Below are positions 52,327 to 60,580 of a stretch of DNA of 64,000 bases, piece by piece (the first letter of the stretch is position 1; each line of letters starts with the position of its first letter). Where the stretch lies: assembly GCA_900542165.1 (NCBI GenBank), contig UQMM01000008.1, positions 1 through 64,000 on the forward strand, in the 5' to 3' direction. Position numbers and translations under genes: made by a program. This stretch comes from an uncultured Collinsella sp. (GTDB lineage Bacteria > Actinomycetota > Coriobacteriia > Coriobacteriales > Coriobacteriaceae). The notes under the pieces were generated by a model that was given only the letters and a program-made list of their open reading frames with translations, searched no databases and was not told the origin of the DNA.

Positions 52327-53697
52327 GTGGCAGACAAGAAGGAACTGGCCGCTCGTGTCCTCGAGCTCGTGGGCGGCGCCGATAACGTTGTTATGGCAAC
52401 GCACTGCATTACAAGGCTCAGATTCAACCTGAAGGACGATAGCAAGGCAGACCTGGAGGCCCTTAAGACGCTTGACGGCGCCTTGGGCGCGCAGGTTAAA
52501 GACGGACAGTGGCAAGTTATCATCGGCGCCAGCGTGGGGTCGGTATATGACGAATTGGAGCCCATGCTAGGTGACAGGATGGGTGGCGAGGTCTCCGCCG
52601 ACGCCGAGCAGCCTGAGCTCCAAAAAGGTTCGGCTCGCGTATTCGATATCATCACCGGCATCTTCTCCGCTATCATTCCCGCACTGGTGGCGGGAGGCAT
52701 CGTAAAGGGCATCCTGGCTGCTATCGCGGCTTTTGGAATCGACACGGGTGCCGGCGACTTTGCGATATTCAATATGATTTCGGATATCCCGTTCTACTTC
52801 TTGCCGTTTTTGCTGGCAATGTCTACAGCTGATAAGTTCCGGGTCAACCGTTCGCTTGCGCTTTGTGTTGCCGGATCGCTGATGTACCCGACCATTGTCA
52901 ACGCTGTCGGTACGGGCGAGACGCCCCTTGCGCTGTTCGGTTTTGCGGTGCCGATTTTTAGCTACGCCGATTCCGTGTTCCCGGTTATCTTTGGCGTCAT
53001 TGGCTTGTCTTTTGTATATCGCGCAATCGACAAAGTCGTGCCGGATCTTTTTAAGCTCGTTGTCGTTCCGGCGCTCTCCCTTGCTATCGTGATTCCCGTC
53101 AACCTGTTTGTGCTCGCTCCGATTGGTGCCTGGTGCGGTCTTGGTCTTGCCAACGGTATCGTTTGGCTATTCTCGACGTTAGGCCCCGTTGCCGGTTTTC
53201 TGCTGGGCTTCTTTATGCCGCTTATCGTGCTCTTCGGCATGCATCAGTCAACGAGCCCTATCCAGATTTCCAATATCGCAACGCTTGGGTATGACTATCT
53301 GCTCCCGATCTCTTTCTGCCATAACCTCGCCGAAAGTGGTGCGTCTTTTGGTGCAGCCCTGCGCATGACCGACGAAAAGCTCAAGTCCGCTGCAATGACG
53401 TGCGCCTTCTCAGCATTTATGGGAATTTCCGAGCCCGCCTTGTTTACCGTTCAGGTTCCTAACAGGACTCCGCTTATCGCTGCGATGATCGCGGATGGCA
53501 TTGGCGGTGCGCTTACCGTTGTTCTCGGCGCAAAGTGCTTCGGCTTTGTTATGCCCGGCATTACCTCGTTGCCCGTTTATGCCGATCCAAGCGGCAATCC
53601 CATGAACCTGATCATGATTGTCGTCTGCATCGCTTTGACTTGGGTTATCTCTGCGGCGCTCTCGTTTGCGCTCTATGGTCGTTTCGACAAAAAGTAA
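52327..53697 (+). CDS. PTS beta-glucoside-type transporter, IIB-IIC
   Basis: A 456-residue permease. The N-terminal IIB domain carries the phosphocysteine in ATHCITRLRFNLKD near residue 27; the IIC domain (about 105-455) has several helices and MHQSTSPIQ near 305. There is no IIA domain, so a separate IIA must serve it. GTG 52327 with AGGAG 8 bases upstream is preferred over the GTG at 52318, which directly abuts the ribosome binding site. It takes up and phosphorylates a beta-glucoside for the GH1 enzyme. A terminator follows. Confidence 0.92.
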   Translation: MADKKELAARVLELVGGADNVVMATHCITRLRFNLKDDSKADLEALKTLDGALGAQVKDGQWQVIIGASVGSVYDELEPMLGDRMGGEVSADAEQPELQKGSARVFDIITGIFSAIIPALVAGGIVKGILAAIAAFGIDTGAGDFAIFNMISDIPFYFLPFLLAMSTADKFRVNRSLALCVAGSLMYPTIVNAVGTGETPLALFGFAVPIFSYADSVFPVIFGVIGLSFVYRAIDKVVPDLFKLVVVPALSLAIVIPVNLFVLAPIGAWCGLGLANGIVWLFSTLGPVAGFLLGFFMPLIVLFGMHQSTSPIQISNIATLGYDYLLPISFCHNLAESGASFGAALRMTDEKLKSAAMTCAFSAFMGISEPALFTVQVPNRTPLIAAMIADGIGGALTVVLGAKCFGFVMPGITSLPVYADPSGNPMNLIMIVVCIALTWVISAALSFALYGRFDKK

Positions 53698-53727
53698 CGA
53701 CGTTTTGAGATAGACAATATTAATCGG

Positions 53728-53775
53728 CCGCTCGCCGGGGAATCGTTCTGCGACGCCCCGGCGAGCGGCATTTTA
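53728..53775 (+). terminator. Terminator after the beta-glucoside operon
   Basis: CCGCTCGCCGGGG (53728-53740) pairs perfectly with CCCCGGCGAGCGG (53756-53768), followed by CATTTTA. The loop is 15 bases. Confidence 0.8.
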
Positions 53776-53823
53776 TTGGTGGGGCGTGTCGTGTCGCCAA
53801 CGGCGGCATGCCGCCTCGCCGCG

Positions 53824-55974
53824 CTAGTTGCGCCTGCCGCCTCCGTTGGCACCCTGACGCCCCTGAGCTGCACGGTTGCGACCGGCGGTGTTCTGCGCAC
53901 GCGACATGCCGCCGTGGCCCTTGCTGCCCTTGGGCCCCTTGCCGGCGGCGCCACCGTGGGTCTTGCCGCCCTTCTTGCCAGCGCCGTGTCCGCCGCCAGC
54001 AGATGTCTCGCCCGGGCGTGGCGGCACGGGGCGAATCAGACAATGCTTGGTGTAGCCGATTAGGTCACGACGCCCGGCCTTTTCCAGCGCCTCGCGTACG
54101 AGCTTGTAGTTCTCGGGCTTGCGATACTGGATGAGCGCACGCTGCATGGCCTTCTCGTGCGGGTCGCGCGCCACATAGATCGGCTCCATGGTGCGCGGAT
54201 CCACGCCGGTGTAGTACATGCACGTCGACATGGTGGACGGCGTGGGGTAGAAGTCCTGCACCTGCTCGGGCATGTAGCCCATGTCGCGCACGGCTTCGGC
54301 AAGGTCTACGGCTTCCTTCATCGTCGAGCCGGGGTGGCTCGAGATCAGGTACGGCACCACATACTGCTTGAGTCCGTATTCGCGGTTCAGGCGCTCAAAT
54401 TTACGGCAGAATGCATCGTAGACGGCTCGGCTCGGTTTGCCCATCACGGACAGCACCGCGTCGCTCACGTGCTCGGGTGCTACGCGTAGCTGGCCCGAGA
54501 CATGATACTCCAGCAGCTCGCGTAAAAACTCGTCCGAGGCATCGGCCATGGTGTAGTCAAAGCGGATGCCGCTGCGCACGAAGACCTTTTTGACGCCCGG
54601 CAGCTGGCGCAGGTCACGCAACAGCTGCGTGTAGCCGCTCTCGTCGACCACCATATTCTTGCACACGCTCGGCCAGAGGCAGCGCTTGTTCTTGCATACG
54701 CCGTGCTTGAGTTGCTTGTCGCAGGCAGGACGGCTAAAGTTGGCCGTCGGCCCTCCCACGTCGTTGATGTAGCCCTTAAACTCGGGATCGCGCGTGAGCA
54801 GCTCGGCCTCGCGCATGATCGAGTCGTGGCTGCGCATCTGCAACACGCGACCCTGGTGGAAGGTGAGGGCGCAAAACGAGCACTCGCCAAAACAGCCGCG
54901 GTTGGAGCTAATGGAAAACTTGATCTCGGCAAAGGCCGGCACGCCGCCCGCCGCGTCGTAGTCGGGATGCCAATCGCGTGCGTAGGGGAGTTCGGCAACC
55001 TCGTCCATCTCATCGGTGGTGAGTGTCGCCGATGGCGGGTTCTGCACCACATAGACGCTGTTGGGGTAGGGCTCTACCAGGCGATGCCCGGTGATGGGGT
55101 CCATATTCTGCTGCTGCACGTTAAAGCTGCGCGCGTAGTTGAGCTTGTCGGCGGCAAGGTCGTCCCAGCTGGGCAACAGGTCGTAGTCGTAGACCTCGTC
55201 GAGCGAGCCTGTGCGGTAGACGGTGCCGTTGATATAGGTGATCTGATCGACGGGCAGTCCCGCGTCGAGCGCGTCGGCGATCTCGACGATCGCGTGCTCG
55301 CCCATGCCGTAGATGAGGATGTCGGCGCCCGAGTCGAGCAGTACCGAGCGCTTGAGCTTGTCCTGCCAGTAGTCGTAGTGGGCCAGGCGACGCAGGCTTG
55401 CCTCGATGCCGCCGATAATGATGGGAGCGTCCTTGAACGTCTGGCGAATGAGGTTGCCGTAGACCGTGACGGCACGATTGGGACGGCGCCCCTCCTCGCC
55501 ACCGGGGGTATAGGCGTCGGTGTGGCGGCGGTGCTTGGTCACCGAATAGTGGTTGACCATGGAGTCCATGTTGCCGGCACTGACGAGAAAGCCCAGGCGA
55601 GGCTCGCCGAGCACCGTGATGCTGGCGGGGTCAGTCCAGTCGGGTTGGCAGATAATGCCCACTTTGTAGCCGTGTGCGTCGAGCACGCGGCTGACGATGG
55701 CCATACCAAAGCTAGGGTGGTCCACGTAGGCGTCGCCGCAGATGTAGACAAAGTCGCACTGGTCCCAGCCGCGCGCATCCATGTCGGCGCGGCTGACGGG
55801 GAGGAACTTATCGCGGCCCGGTCGCCAGGGACGGGTGGGCGCAGCCGGAGTGTGCGCGACCCGGGTGGCGGGGGAGGCCGTGGCCTGCGCCTTACCGCCG
55901 CGCTTTTGCTGCTGGCCGCGCTGGGCATGCTTGCCGTGCTGGTTGTGCTGAGCGTCCTGGGGCTTTTTTGCCAC
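53824..55974 (-). CDS. YgiQ-family radical SAM protein
   Basis: A 716-residue radical SAM protein. The YgiQ-type N-terminal domain (about 60-230; FLPVSRADMDARGWDQCDFVYICGDAYVDHPSF) is followed by the radical SAM domain with RGCFGECSFCALTFHQGR (CxxxCxxC for the [4Fe-4S] cluster) near residue 325. SAM-dependent radical chemistry is certain, but the substrate is not known for this family. A C-terminal tail of about 80 residues is Gly, Lys and Arg rich. GTG 55974 with GGGAGGAA before it is the likely start. The N-terminus is also Gln/His/Lys rich. It is divergent from the gene at 56237. Confidence 0.92.
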   Translation of the reverse strand: MAKKPQDAQHNQHGKHAQRGQQQKRGGKAQATASPATRVAHTPAAPTRPWRPGRDKFLPVSRADMDARGWDQCDFVYICGDAYVDHPSFGMAIVSRVLDAHGYKVGIICQPDWTDPASITVLGEPRLGFLVSAGNMDSMVNHYSVTKHRRHTDAYTPGGEEGRRPNRAVTVYGNLIRQTFKDAPIIIGGIEASLRRLAHYDYWQDKLKRSVLLDSGADILIYGMGEHAIVEIADALDAGLPVDQITYINGTVYRTGSLDEVYDYDLLPSWDDLAADKLNYARSFNVQQQNMDPITGHRLVEPYPNSVYVVQNPPSATLTTDEMDEVAELPYARDWHPDYDAAGGVPAFAEIKFSISSNRGCFGECSFCALTFHQGRVLQMRSHDSIMREAELLTRDPEFKGYINDVGGPTANFSRPACDKQLKHGVCKNKRCLWPSVCKNMVVDESGYTQLLRDLRQLPGVKKVFVRSGIRFDYTMADASDEFLRELLEYHVSGQLRVAPEHVSDAVLSVMGKPSRAVYDAFCRKFERLNREYGLKQYVVPYLISSHPGSTMKEAVDLAEAVRDMGYMPEQVQDFYPTPSTMSTCMYYTGVDPRTMEPIYVARDPHEKAMQRALIQYRKPENYKLVREALEKAGRRDLIGYTKHCLIRPVPPRPGETSAGGGHGAGKKGGKTHGGAAGKGPKGSKGHGGMSRAQNTAGRNRAAQGRQGANGGGRRN

Positions 55975-56236
55975 GATTCCTCCCGTTGTTAGTATGCTGC
56001 ACGTAATTGTAACCAGTCTTTTTGGGACGGCGCTAAAAAGACTGGTGGAGTACATGGGCTGGCGGATCGGCACGTCGATGCGTGTGTCGCACCCGCCGTT
56101 TGTTTCCAGACTGTGTATCTGCGCGTTGGAGAACCCGTCTCGCGCGCATGCCATGTTGTCAATGGGTTACAGTATGAACGGCGGCTATGTTTCCGCCAAC
56201 GCACGAGAGAGTCGTCAACAAGGAGGATGCACGACG

Positions 56237-56956
56237 ATGCAGCGTGCCAAACAGATATCGGAGTCCATCGAGCTGGGCATCATCTTGGCGCTCGCCGGTG
56301 GCTTTATGGATGTGTATTCGTACATTGGGCGCGATCATGTTTTCGCCAACGCGCAGACGGGCAACATCCTGCTCGTGGGCGTGAGCATCTCGGAGGGCAA
56401 TTGGGCACTTGCGGGGCGCTACTTCTTCCCTGTGGTGTCGTTTGCTGTGGGTATTATGCTTGCCGACCTGGTACACGAGCGGTTTGGCAGCGTGATTCAC
56501 TGGCGCCAAGTGACGGTGTTCTTTGAAGCCGTCATCTTGCTGGGCGTGAGCTTTATCCCCGGTGGCGGTTACAACCTGCTCGCCAACTGCCTCACCTCGT
56601 TTGCCTGCGGCATGCAGGTCGAGAGCTTCCGCAAGATACATGGTCACGGCATCGCCACGACCATGTGCATCGGTAACCTGCGCAACGCGCTGCAAAACGT
56701 GGACGACTACATCATCACCCACAAGCGCGGCTTTTTGGAAAACGGCGTGCTGTACTTTGGCGTGATCTTTACCTTTGTGTTTGGCGCCGTGCTGGGCAAC
56801 TGGTGTATTGAGCGCATGGGCCTGCATGCCATCGTCGTGGCGAGCTTGCTGCTGTTTGTCGCGTTTGCCATCATGTTTATCGACCGCGAGCGCGATTTGC
56901 ACAGGAAATGGGCCCGCATCATAGCTGACTGGCAGACCGCGAGTCTTAAGCGCTAA
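56237..56956 (+). CDS. YoaK/DUF1275-family membrane protein
   Basis: A 239-residue membrane protein of the DUF1275 family: six hydrophobic segments, with GGFMDVYSYI...GRDHVFANAQTGNILLVGV near residue 20 and ANCLTSFACGMQVESFRKIHG near 118 as typical marks. Its role is not known. AAGGAGG lies 10 bases before ATG 56237. It converges with the AT-rich gene at 57037. Confidence 0.88.
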   Translation: MQRAKQISESIELGIILALAGGFMDVYSYIGRDHVFANAQTGNILLVGVSISEGNWALAGRYFFPVVSFAVGIMLADLVHERFGSVIHWRQVTVFFEAVILLGVSFIPGGGYNLLANCLTSFACGMQVESFRKIHGHGIATTMCIGNLRNALQNVDDYIITHKRGFLENGVLYFGVIFTFVFGAVLGNWCIERMGLHAIVVASLLLFVAFAIMFIDRERDLHRKWARIIADWQTASLKR

Positions 56957-56963
56957 GGTGCAT

Positions 56964-57023
56964 GTTCGTAACAACATTCAGGAGCCAGAAAAAACTATCC
57001 AGCTCCTGAATGTTGCTACGAAC
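56964..57023. repeat. 60-bp palindrome between convergent genes
   Basis: Twenty-two-base arms at 56964-56985 and 57002-57023 (GTTCGTAACAACATTCAGGAGC type) pair at 21 of 22 positions around a 16-base A-rich loop. It may end transcripts from both sides, but lacks a T run. Confidence 0.75.
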
Positions 57024-57036
57024 TGCTTTTTGCGAT

Positions 57037-57576
57037 TTATTCGAGATGCTCTTCAATCCGAGCCCTAAGAAGGGCAATGGCTGTAGGTATTCCAATTGCG
57101 GCGGCTAATTCGGCTTTATCCAAAACCTGTATGCTAAAGCACGATTGTTTATCACATTGAAGGACGATAACTGAAGATAGTTTCACTTCCCGTTGGCTGA
57201 ATATATCGTAATCTCCAAATAGGAAGTTACCTTTTATTGTGTAATTCGGTATGTTCGTTACGCACTTCATCTCAAGTCTGTTTAGGCCATAATCAAACAC
57301 CGCAACTTCCTTGTGTTCGATGATGAGCGCAACCCTGGGCATGTTGCTAAAACCACCGTCGACGACAGTGAAGAGTTTTTCATTTGCATCGTCATAAACG
57401 GTATATTTAAGACTCAATAGCTGTCCTAGTGGACCCGTGAACCCATGTTTTTTGATGTTGAGGTTGTCTCCTGCTGGGTTGATGAGAGCCAGAGTATGCG
57501 GATAAGGGTTACCTTCAATTGAGATTTTATATTCGTTTGTAGCCGTCTTGCTCGATTTAGGACAACTAGCCACCAT
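57037..57576 (-). CDS. LURP-one/tubby-like protein, uncharacterised
   Basis: A 179-residue soluble protein with beta-strand pattern LLSLKYTVYDDANEKLFTVVDGGF, then VALIIEHKEVAVFDY, NYTIKGNFLFGDYDIF, as in tubby C-terminal-like (LURP-one-related) proteins. The DNA of this gene and the 390 bases upstream is distinctly richer in A and T than its neighbours, which suggests recent transfer. The function is unknown. A minus-strand 63-codon open frame (57566-57757) with CPCGYCSCIYC ends on its start, and coupling is possible, but that small frame has no ribosome binding site. Confidence 0.65.
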   Translation of the reverse strand: MVASCPKSSKTATNEYKISIEGNPYPHTLALINPAGDNLNIKKHGFTGPLGQLLSLKYTVYDDANEKLFTVVDGGFSNMPRVALIIEHKEVAVFDYGLNRLEMKCVTNIPNYTIKGNFLFGDYDIFSQREVKLSSVIVLQCDKQSCFSIQVLDKAELAAAIGIPTAIALLRARIEEHLE

Positions 57577-57916
57577 GTGTCATCGCCTCGATCGAATTGG
57601 AACCGTCTTCTGCTTCGTGCGGAGAATTACGCTGTACGTTGCAGTAGATGCAGCTGCAATAACCGCATGGGCAATTTCTAACAAAATGAATGACGTTATT
57701 TGCTGCATGCATGTTATTCACTACAAAGTATCTTTTTATAAACGTATTGTCAAACATATATTGCTAAAACAGAAACAATTTATAGACTGAGTCGGTCGTA
57801 TTCTTTGGGCGATTGCTCCCATAATCTAGCCTTCGCTGCTGTCGGGAGGGAAGGACTAGGGCTCCGTTATTCTGTTGAAACGCTTTAACACTTTTGACGT
57901 TCTCACGCGTTTTTTG

Positions 57917-57946
57917 TTTCAAAAGCGTTAGGATGGGACTTATAGC
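57917..57946 (+). promoter_or_regulatory. Promoter of the alcohol dehydrogenase gene
   Basis: TTTCAA at 57917-57922 and TATAGC at 57941-57946 are spaced by 18 bases. AACGCTTT near 57879 and AAAGCGTT near 57922 are inverted and may be an operator. The 400-base gap 57577-57988 otherwise has no supported gene. Confidence 0.4.
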
Positions 57947-57988
57947 GCGGGGCGTAATGGATGCCCCGCACACGATGGGAGGCTATCA

Positions 57989-59155
57989 ATGGCTAATCGT
58001 TTCGTTCTCAACACCATCTCTTATCATGGTTCCGGCGCCATCAAGGAGATCCCCGGCGAGCTCCAGCGTCGCGGCTACAAGAAGATCTTCGTCTGCTCCG
58101 ACCCCGATCTGGTTAAGTTTGGCGTTACCGCTAAGGTGACCGACGAGCTCGACGCCGCCGGCATCGCTTGGAGCCTCTACTCCGAGATTAAGCCCAACCC
58201 CACTATCCAGAACGTCAAGGACGGCGTCGAGGCCTTCAAGGCCGCCGAGGCTGACGCTATCGTGACCATTGGTGGTGGCTCCTCCATGGACACCGCTAAG
58301 GCCATTGGCATCATCATCAACAACCCCGAGTTCGCCGATGTCCGCAGCCTCGAGGGCGTTGCTCCGACTAAGAACCACGCCGTGTTCACCATCGCCGTGC
58401 CGACGACCGCCGGTACCGCCGCCGAGGTGACCATCAACTACGTCATCACCGACCCCGAGAAGGTTCGCAAGTTCGTGTGCGTCGACACCAACGACGCCCC
58501 CGAGGTCGCCGTCGTCGATCCTGACATGATGGCTTCCATGCCCGCCGGCCTGACCGCTTCCACTGGTATGGACGCTCTGACCCACGCCATCGAGGGCTAC
58601 ACCACCAAGGGTGCTTGGGAGCTCTCCGACATGTTCCACTTTGAGGCTATTAAGCTGATCAGCGAGAACCTGCGTGACTCCGTCGCCGAGGCCAAGTCCG
58701 GTCAGCCCGGCTCCGGCCGCGAGGGCATGGCTCTTGGCCAGTATGTCGCCGGCATGGGCTTCTCCAACGTCGGCCTGGGCATCGACCACGCCATGGCTCA
58801 CACCCTGTCCGCTCACTACGATACCCCGCACGGTGTCGCCTGCGCCATGCTGCTGCCGATCGCCATGGAGTTCAACAAGCCGGTTTGCACCGAGCGCCTG
58901 GCCAAGGTTGCCGTTGCCATGGGCGTTGACACCACGGGCATGAGCACCGACGAGGCTGCCGACGCCGCTATCGCCGCCGTCAAGCAGCTTTCCGCCGACG
59001 TGAACATCCCGCACGTCTGCGAGGCCATGAAGGCTGACGAGATCGAGGTCCTGGCCAAGGACGCCATGGCCGACGCCTGCTTCCCGGGTAACCCGCGCGA
59101 GGCGACGCTCGACGACGTCATCGAGCTCTTCAAGAAGATCTGCCCGGCTGCCTAA
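57989..59155 (+). CDS. Iron-containing alcohol dehydrogenase (lactaldehyde reductase-like)
   Basis: A 388-residue group III alcohol dehydrogenase. The NAD motif GGGSSMDTAKAIG is near residue 95, and metal-binding residues lie in TGMDALTHAIEGYTTKG near 192 and GLGIDHAMAHTLSAHYDTPHG near 260. It would reduce an aldehyde (lactaldehyde, acetaldehyde or butanal) with NAD(P)H in fermentation. The sequence pattern is near FucO, but fucose genes are absent, so the substrate is uncertain. GGGAGG lies before ATG 57989. A large palindrome follows the stop. Confidence 0.9.
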   Translation: MANRFVLNTISYHGSGAIKEIPGELQRRGYKKIFVCSDPDLVKFGVTAKVTDELDAAGIAWSLYSEIKPNPTIQNVKDGVEAFKAAEADAIVTIGGGSSMDTAKAIGIIINNPEFADVRSLEGVAPTKNHAVFTIAVPTTAGTAAEVTINYVITDPEKVRKFVCVDTNDAPEVAVVDPDMMASMPAGLTASTGMDALTHAIEGYTTKGAWELSDMFHFEAIKLISENLRDSVAEAKSGQPGSGREGMALGQYVAGMGFSNVGLGIDHAMAHTLSAHYDTPHGVACAMLLPIAMEFNKPVCTERLAKVAVAMGVDTTGMSTDEAADAAIAAVKQLSADVNIPHVCEAMKADEIEVLAKDAMADACFPGNPREATLDDVIELFKKICPAA

Positions 59156-59167
59156 CATGGTTCGGCG

Positions 59168-59288
59168 GGCCCCTGCCCGTTAGCCCCACAATCGTCCTCG
59201 GACATGTCGGAAGCCCCCGCTGCGCACTTCGTGCGGCGGGGGCTTCCTCCGTCCTGCGGAAAGATTGTGGGGCTAACGGGCAGGGGCC
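59168..59288. repeat. Large covarying palindrome, copy 2
   Basis: Twenty-six-base arms at 59168-59193 and 59263-59288 are perfectly complementary. The core 59194-59262 is nearly identical to the reverse complement of the core at 8751-8817, including its GACATGTC side and a 12-bp inner stem (GGAAGCCCCCGC) with GCAC-TTC-GTGC at the tip. Where the two copies differ in stems, the partner base has changed as well. It lies between the dehydrogenase and an M42 peptidase gene. Confidence 0.85.
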
Positions 59289-59411
59289 GCCGGCTCGTTA
59301 TCGTGGCGGGCACAGTTCCGGGGAGCTCGATGGGTCATCTCGCTAGGTAAAAAGATGGTTCGCGGTGGTATTGTTGCTGTGGGTTTAATTCGATATGAAA
59401 GGGTGACTTTG

Positions 59412-60440
59412 GTGTCCAAGATGGATTCTACGCTCTCCTATATTACTGACCAGCTGAAGGCGCTTACCTCGATTGCTTCGCCTACCGGCTATACCCGTGC
59501 GGCGACTGATTATCTGATGGAAACGTTGCGCGATATGGGCTTTGGGCCCGAGCGCTCCAATAAAGGCAACGTGCTGGTTGAGCTTGGCGGCGAGGGTGAG
59601 CCGCTCGTGTTGGCGAGCCATGTCGATACCCTGGGCGCCATGGTGCGCTCCATTAAGGATAATGGTCGCCTGCGCCCCACGACCCTCGGCGGGCACCAGT
59701 GGTCTACGGCCGATGGCGAGAACTGCACCGTCTACACGCGTGACGGTAATGTCTACACGGGCGTGGTCCTCAATACTGAGCCATCGGCGCATGTGGCCGA
59801 TGAGCCGGTCAAGACCATCGAGAAGAACATGGAAATCCTGCTCGACGAGAACGTTGACAGCAAGGACGATGTGCTCGAGCTGGGCATTCAGACCGGCGAC
59901 ATCATCGCTATGGATCCGCGTACCACGGTGACGGAGAGCGGCTACATTAAGAGCCGCTTCCTGGATGACAAGCTGTCGGCGTCGATTCTGCTGGGTCTGG
60001 CCCGTGCCGTTGCTGACGGCGAGGTGACGCTTTCGCGCAAGGTGTCGCTGCTCTTTACCGTGTACGAGGAGGTCGGCCACGGCGGCGCCTTCGTGCCGGC
60101 CGACACGCGCGAGATGATCAGCGTTGACATGGGCTGCGTGGGCGACGACCTGGGCTGCACCGAGCGCATGGTGTCGATTTGCGCCAAGGATTCGGGTGGC
60201 CCCTATAACTACGATCTGGTGACCACGCTGTCCAACATCGCGCGCGAGCTGGAGCTCGATTACGCCATCGATGTGTACCCACACTACGGCTCCGACGTCG
60301 AGGCCACGCTCTCGGCCGGCTACGACATTCGCCATGGCCTGATCGGCCCCGGCGTGTACGCGAGCCACAACTACGAGCGCAGCCACATCGACGGTGTGCG
60401 TAACACCTTTGAGCTCGTCCGCGCCTACGTACAGCGCTAG
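59412..60440 (+). CDS. M42-family metallopeptidase (glutamyl aminopeptidase-like)
   Basis: A 342-residue M42 peptidase (glutamyl/leucyl aminopeptidase and deblocking aminopeptidase family). The metal ligands are LASHVDTLGAMVRSI near residue 66 (His-x-Asp), SRFLDDKLSASILLGLARA near 186 (bridging Asp), LFTVYEEVGHGGA near 218 (Glu-Glu catalytic pair), and SVDMGCVGDD near 238 with YASHNYERSHIDG near 317 (final His). It trims peptides in the cytosol. GTG 59412 with AAAGGGTG upstream is chosen; ATG 59421 is an alternative. A terminator follows. Confidence 0.87.
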   Translation: MSKMDSTLSYITDQLKALTSIASPTGYTRAATDYLMETLRDMGFGPERSNKGNVLVELGGEGEPLVLASHVDTLGAMVRSIKDNGRLRPTTLGGHQWSTADGENCTVYTRDGNVYTGVVLNTEPSAHVADEPVKTIEKNMEILLDENVDSKDDVLELGIQTGDIIAMDPRTTVTESGYIKSRFLDDKLSASILLGLARAVADGEVTLSRKVSLLFTVYEEVGHGGAFVPADTREMISVDMGCVGDDLGCTERMVSICAKDSGGPYNYDLVTTLSNIARELELDYAIDVYPHYGSDVEATLSAGYDIRHGLIGPGVYASHNYERSHIDGVRNTFELVRAYVQR

Positions 60441-60475
60441 GGGAGCAGCTTGCGACTCGGCTGACCAATTGCTCT

Positions 60476-60501
60476 AAGGCCCGATTGCTCGGGCCTTTTT
60501 T
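60476..60501 (+). terminator. Terminator after the M42 peptidase gene
   Basis: AAGGCCCGA pairs with TCGGGCCTT around TTGC, followed by a T run. Confidence 0.9.
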
Positions 60502-60580
60502 CGCGTCAGTCTGTTTAGTATTATGCTGTATGTAACTAATTAACTTTACGTTTGGAATACTTAACGAGGTGATGCGGCGT

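Noticed and set aside
57566..57757. A small Cys-rich protein upstream of the LURP-one-like gene
   Set aside because: CPCGYCSCIYC is suggestive, but there is no ribosome binding site and the frame is short; kept only as a remark.
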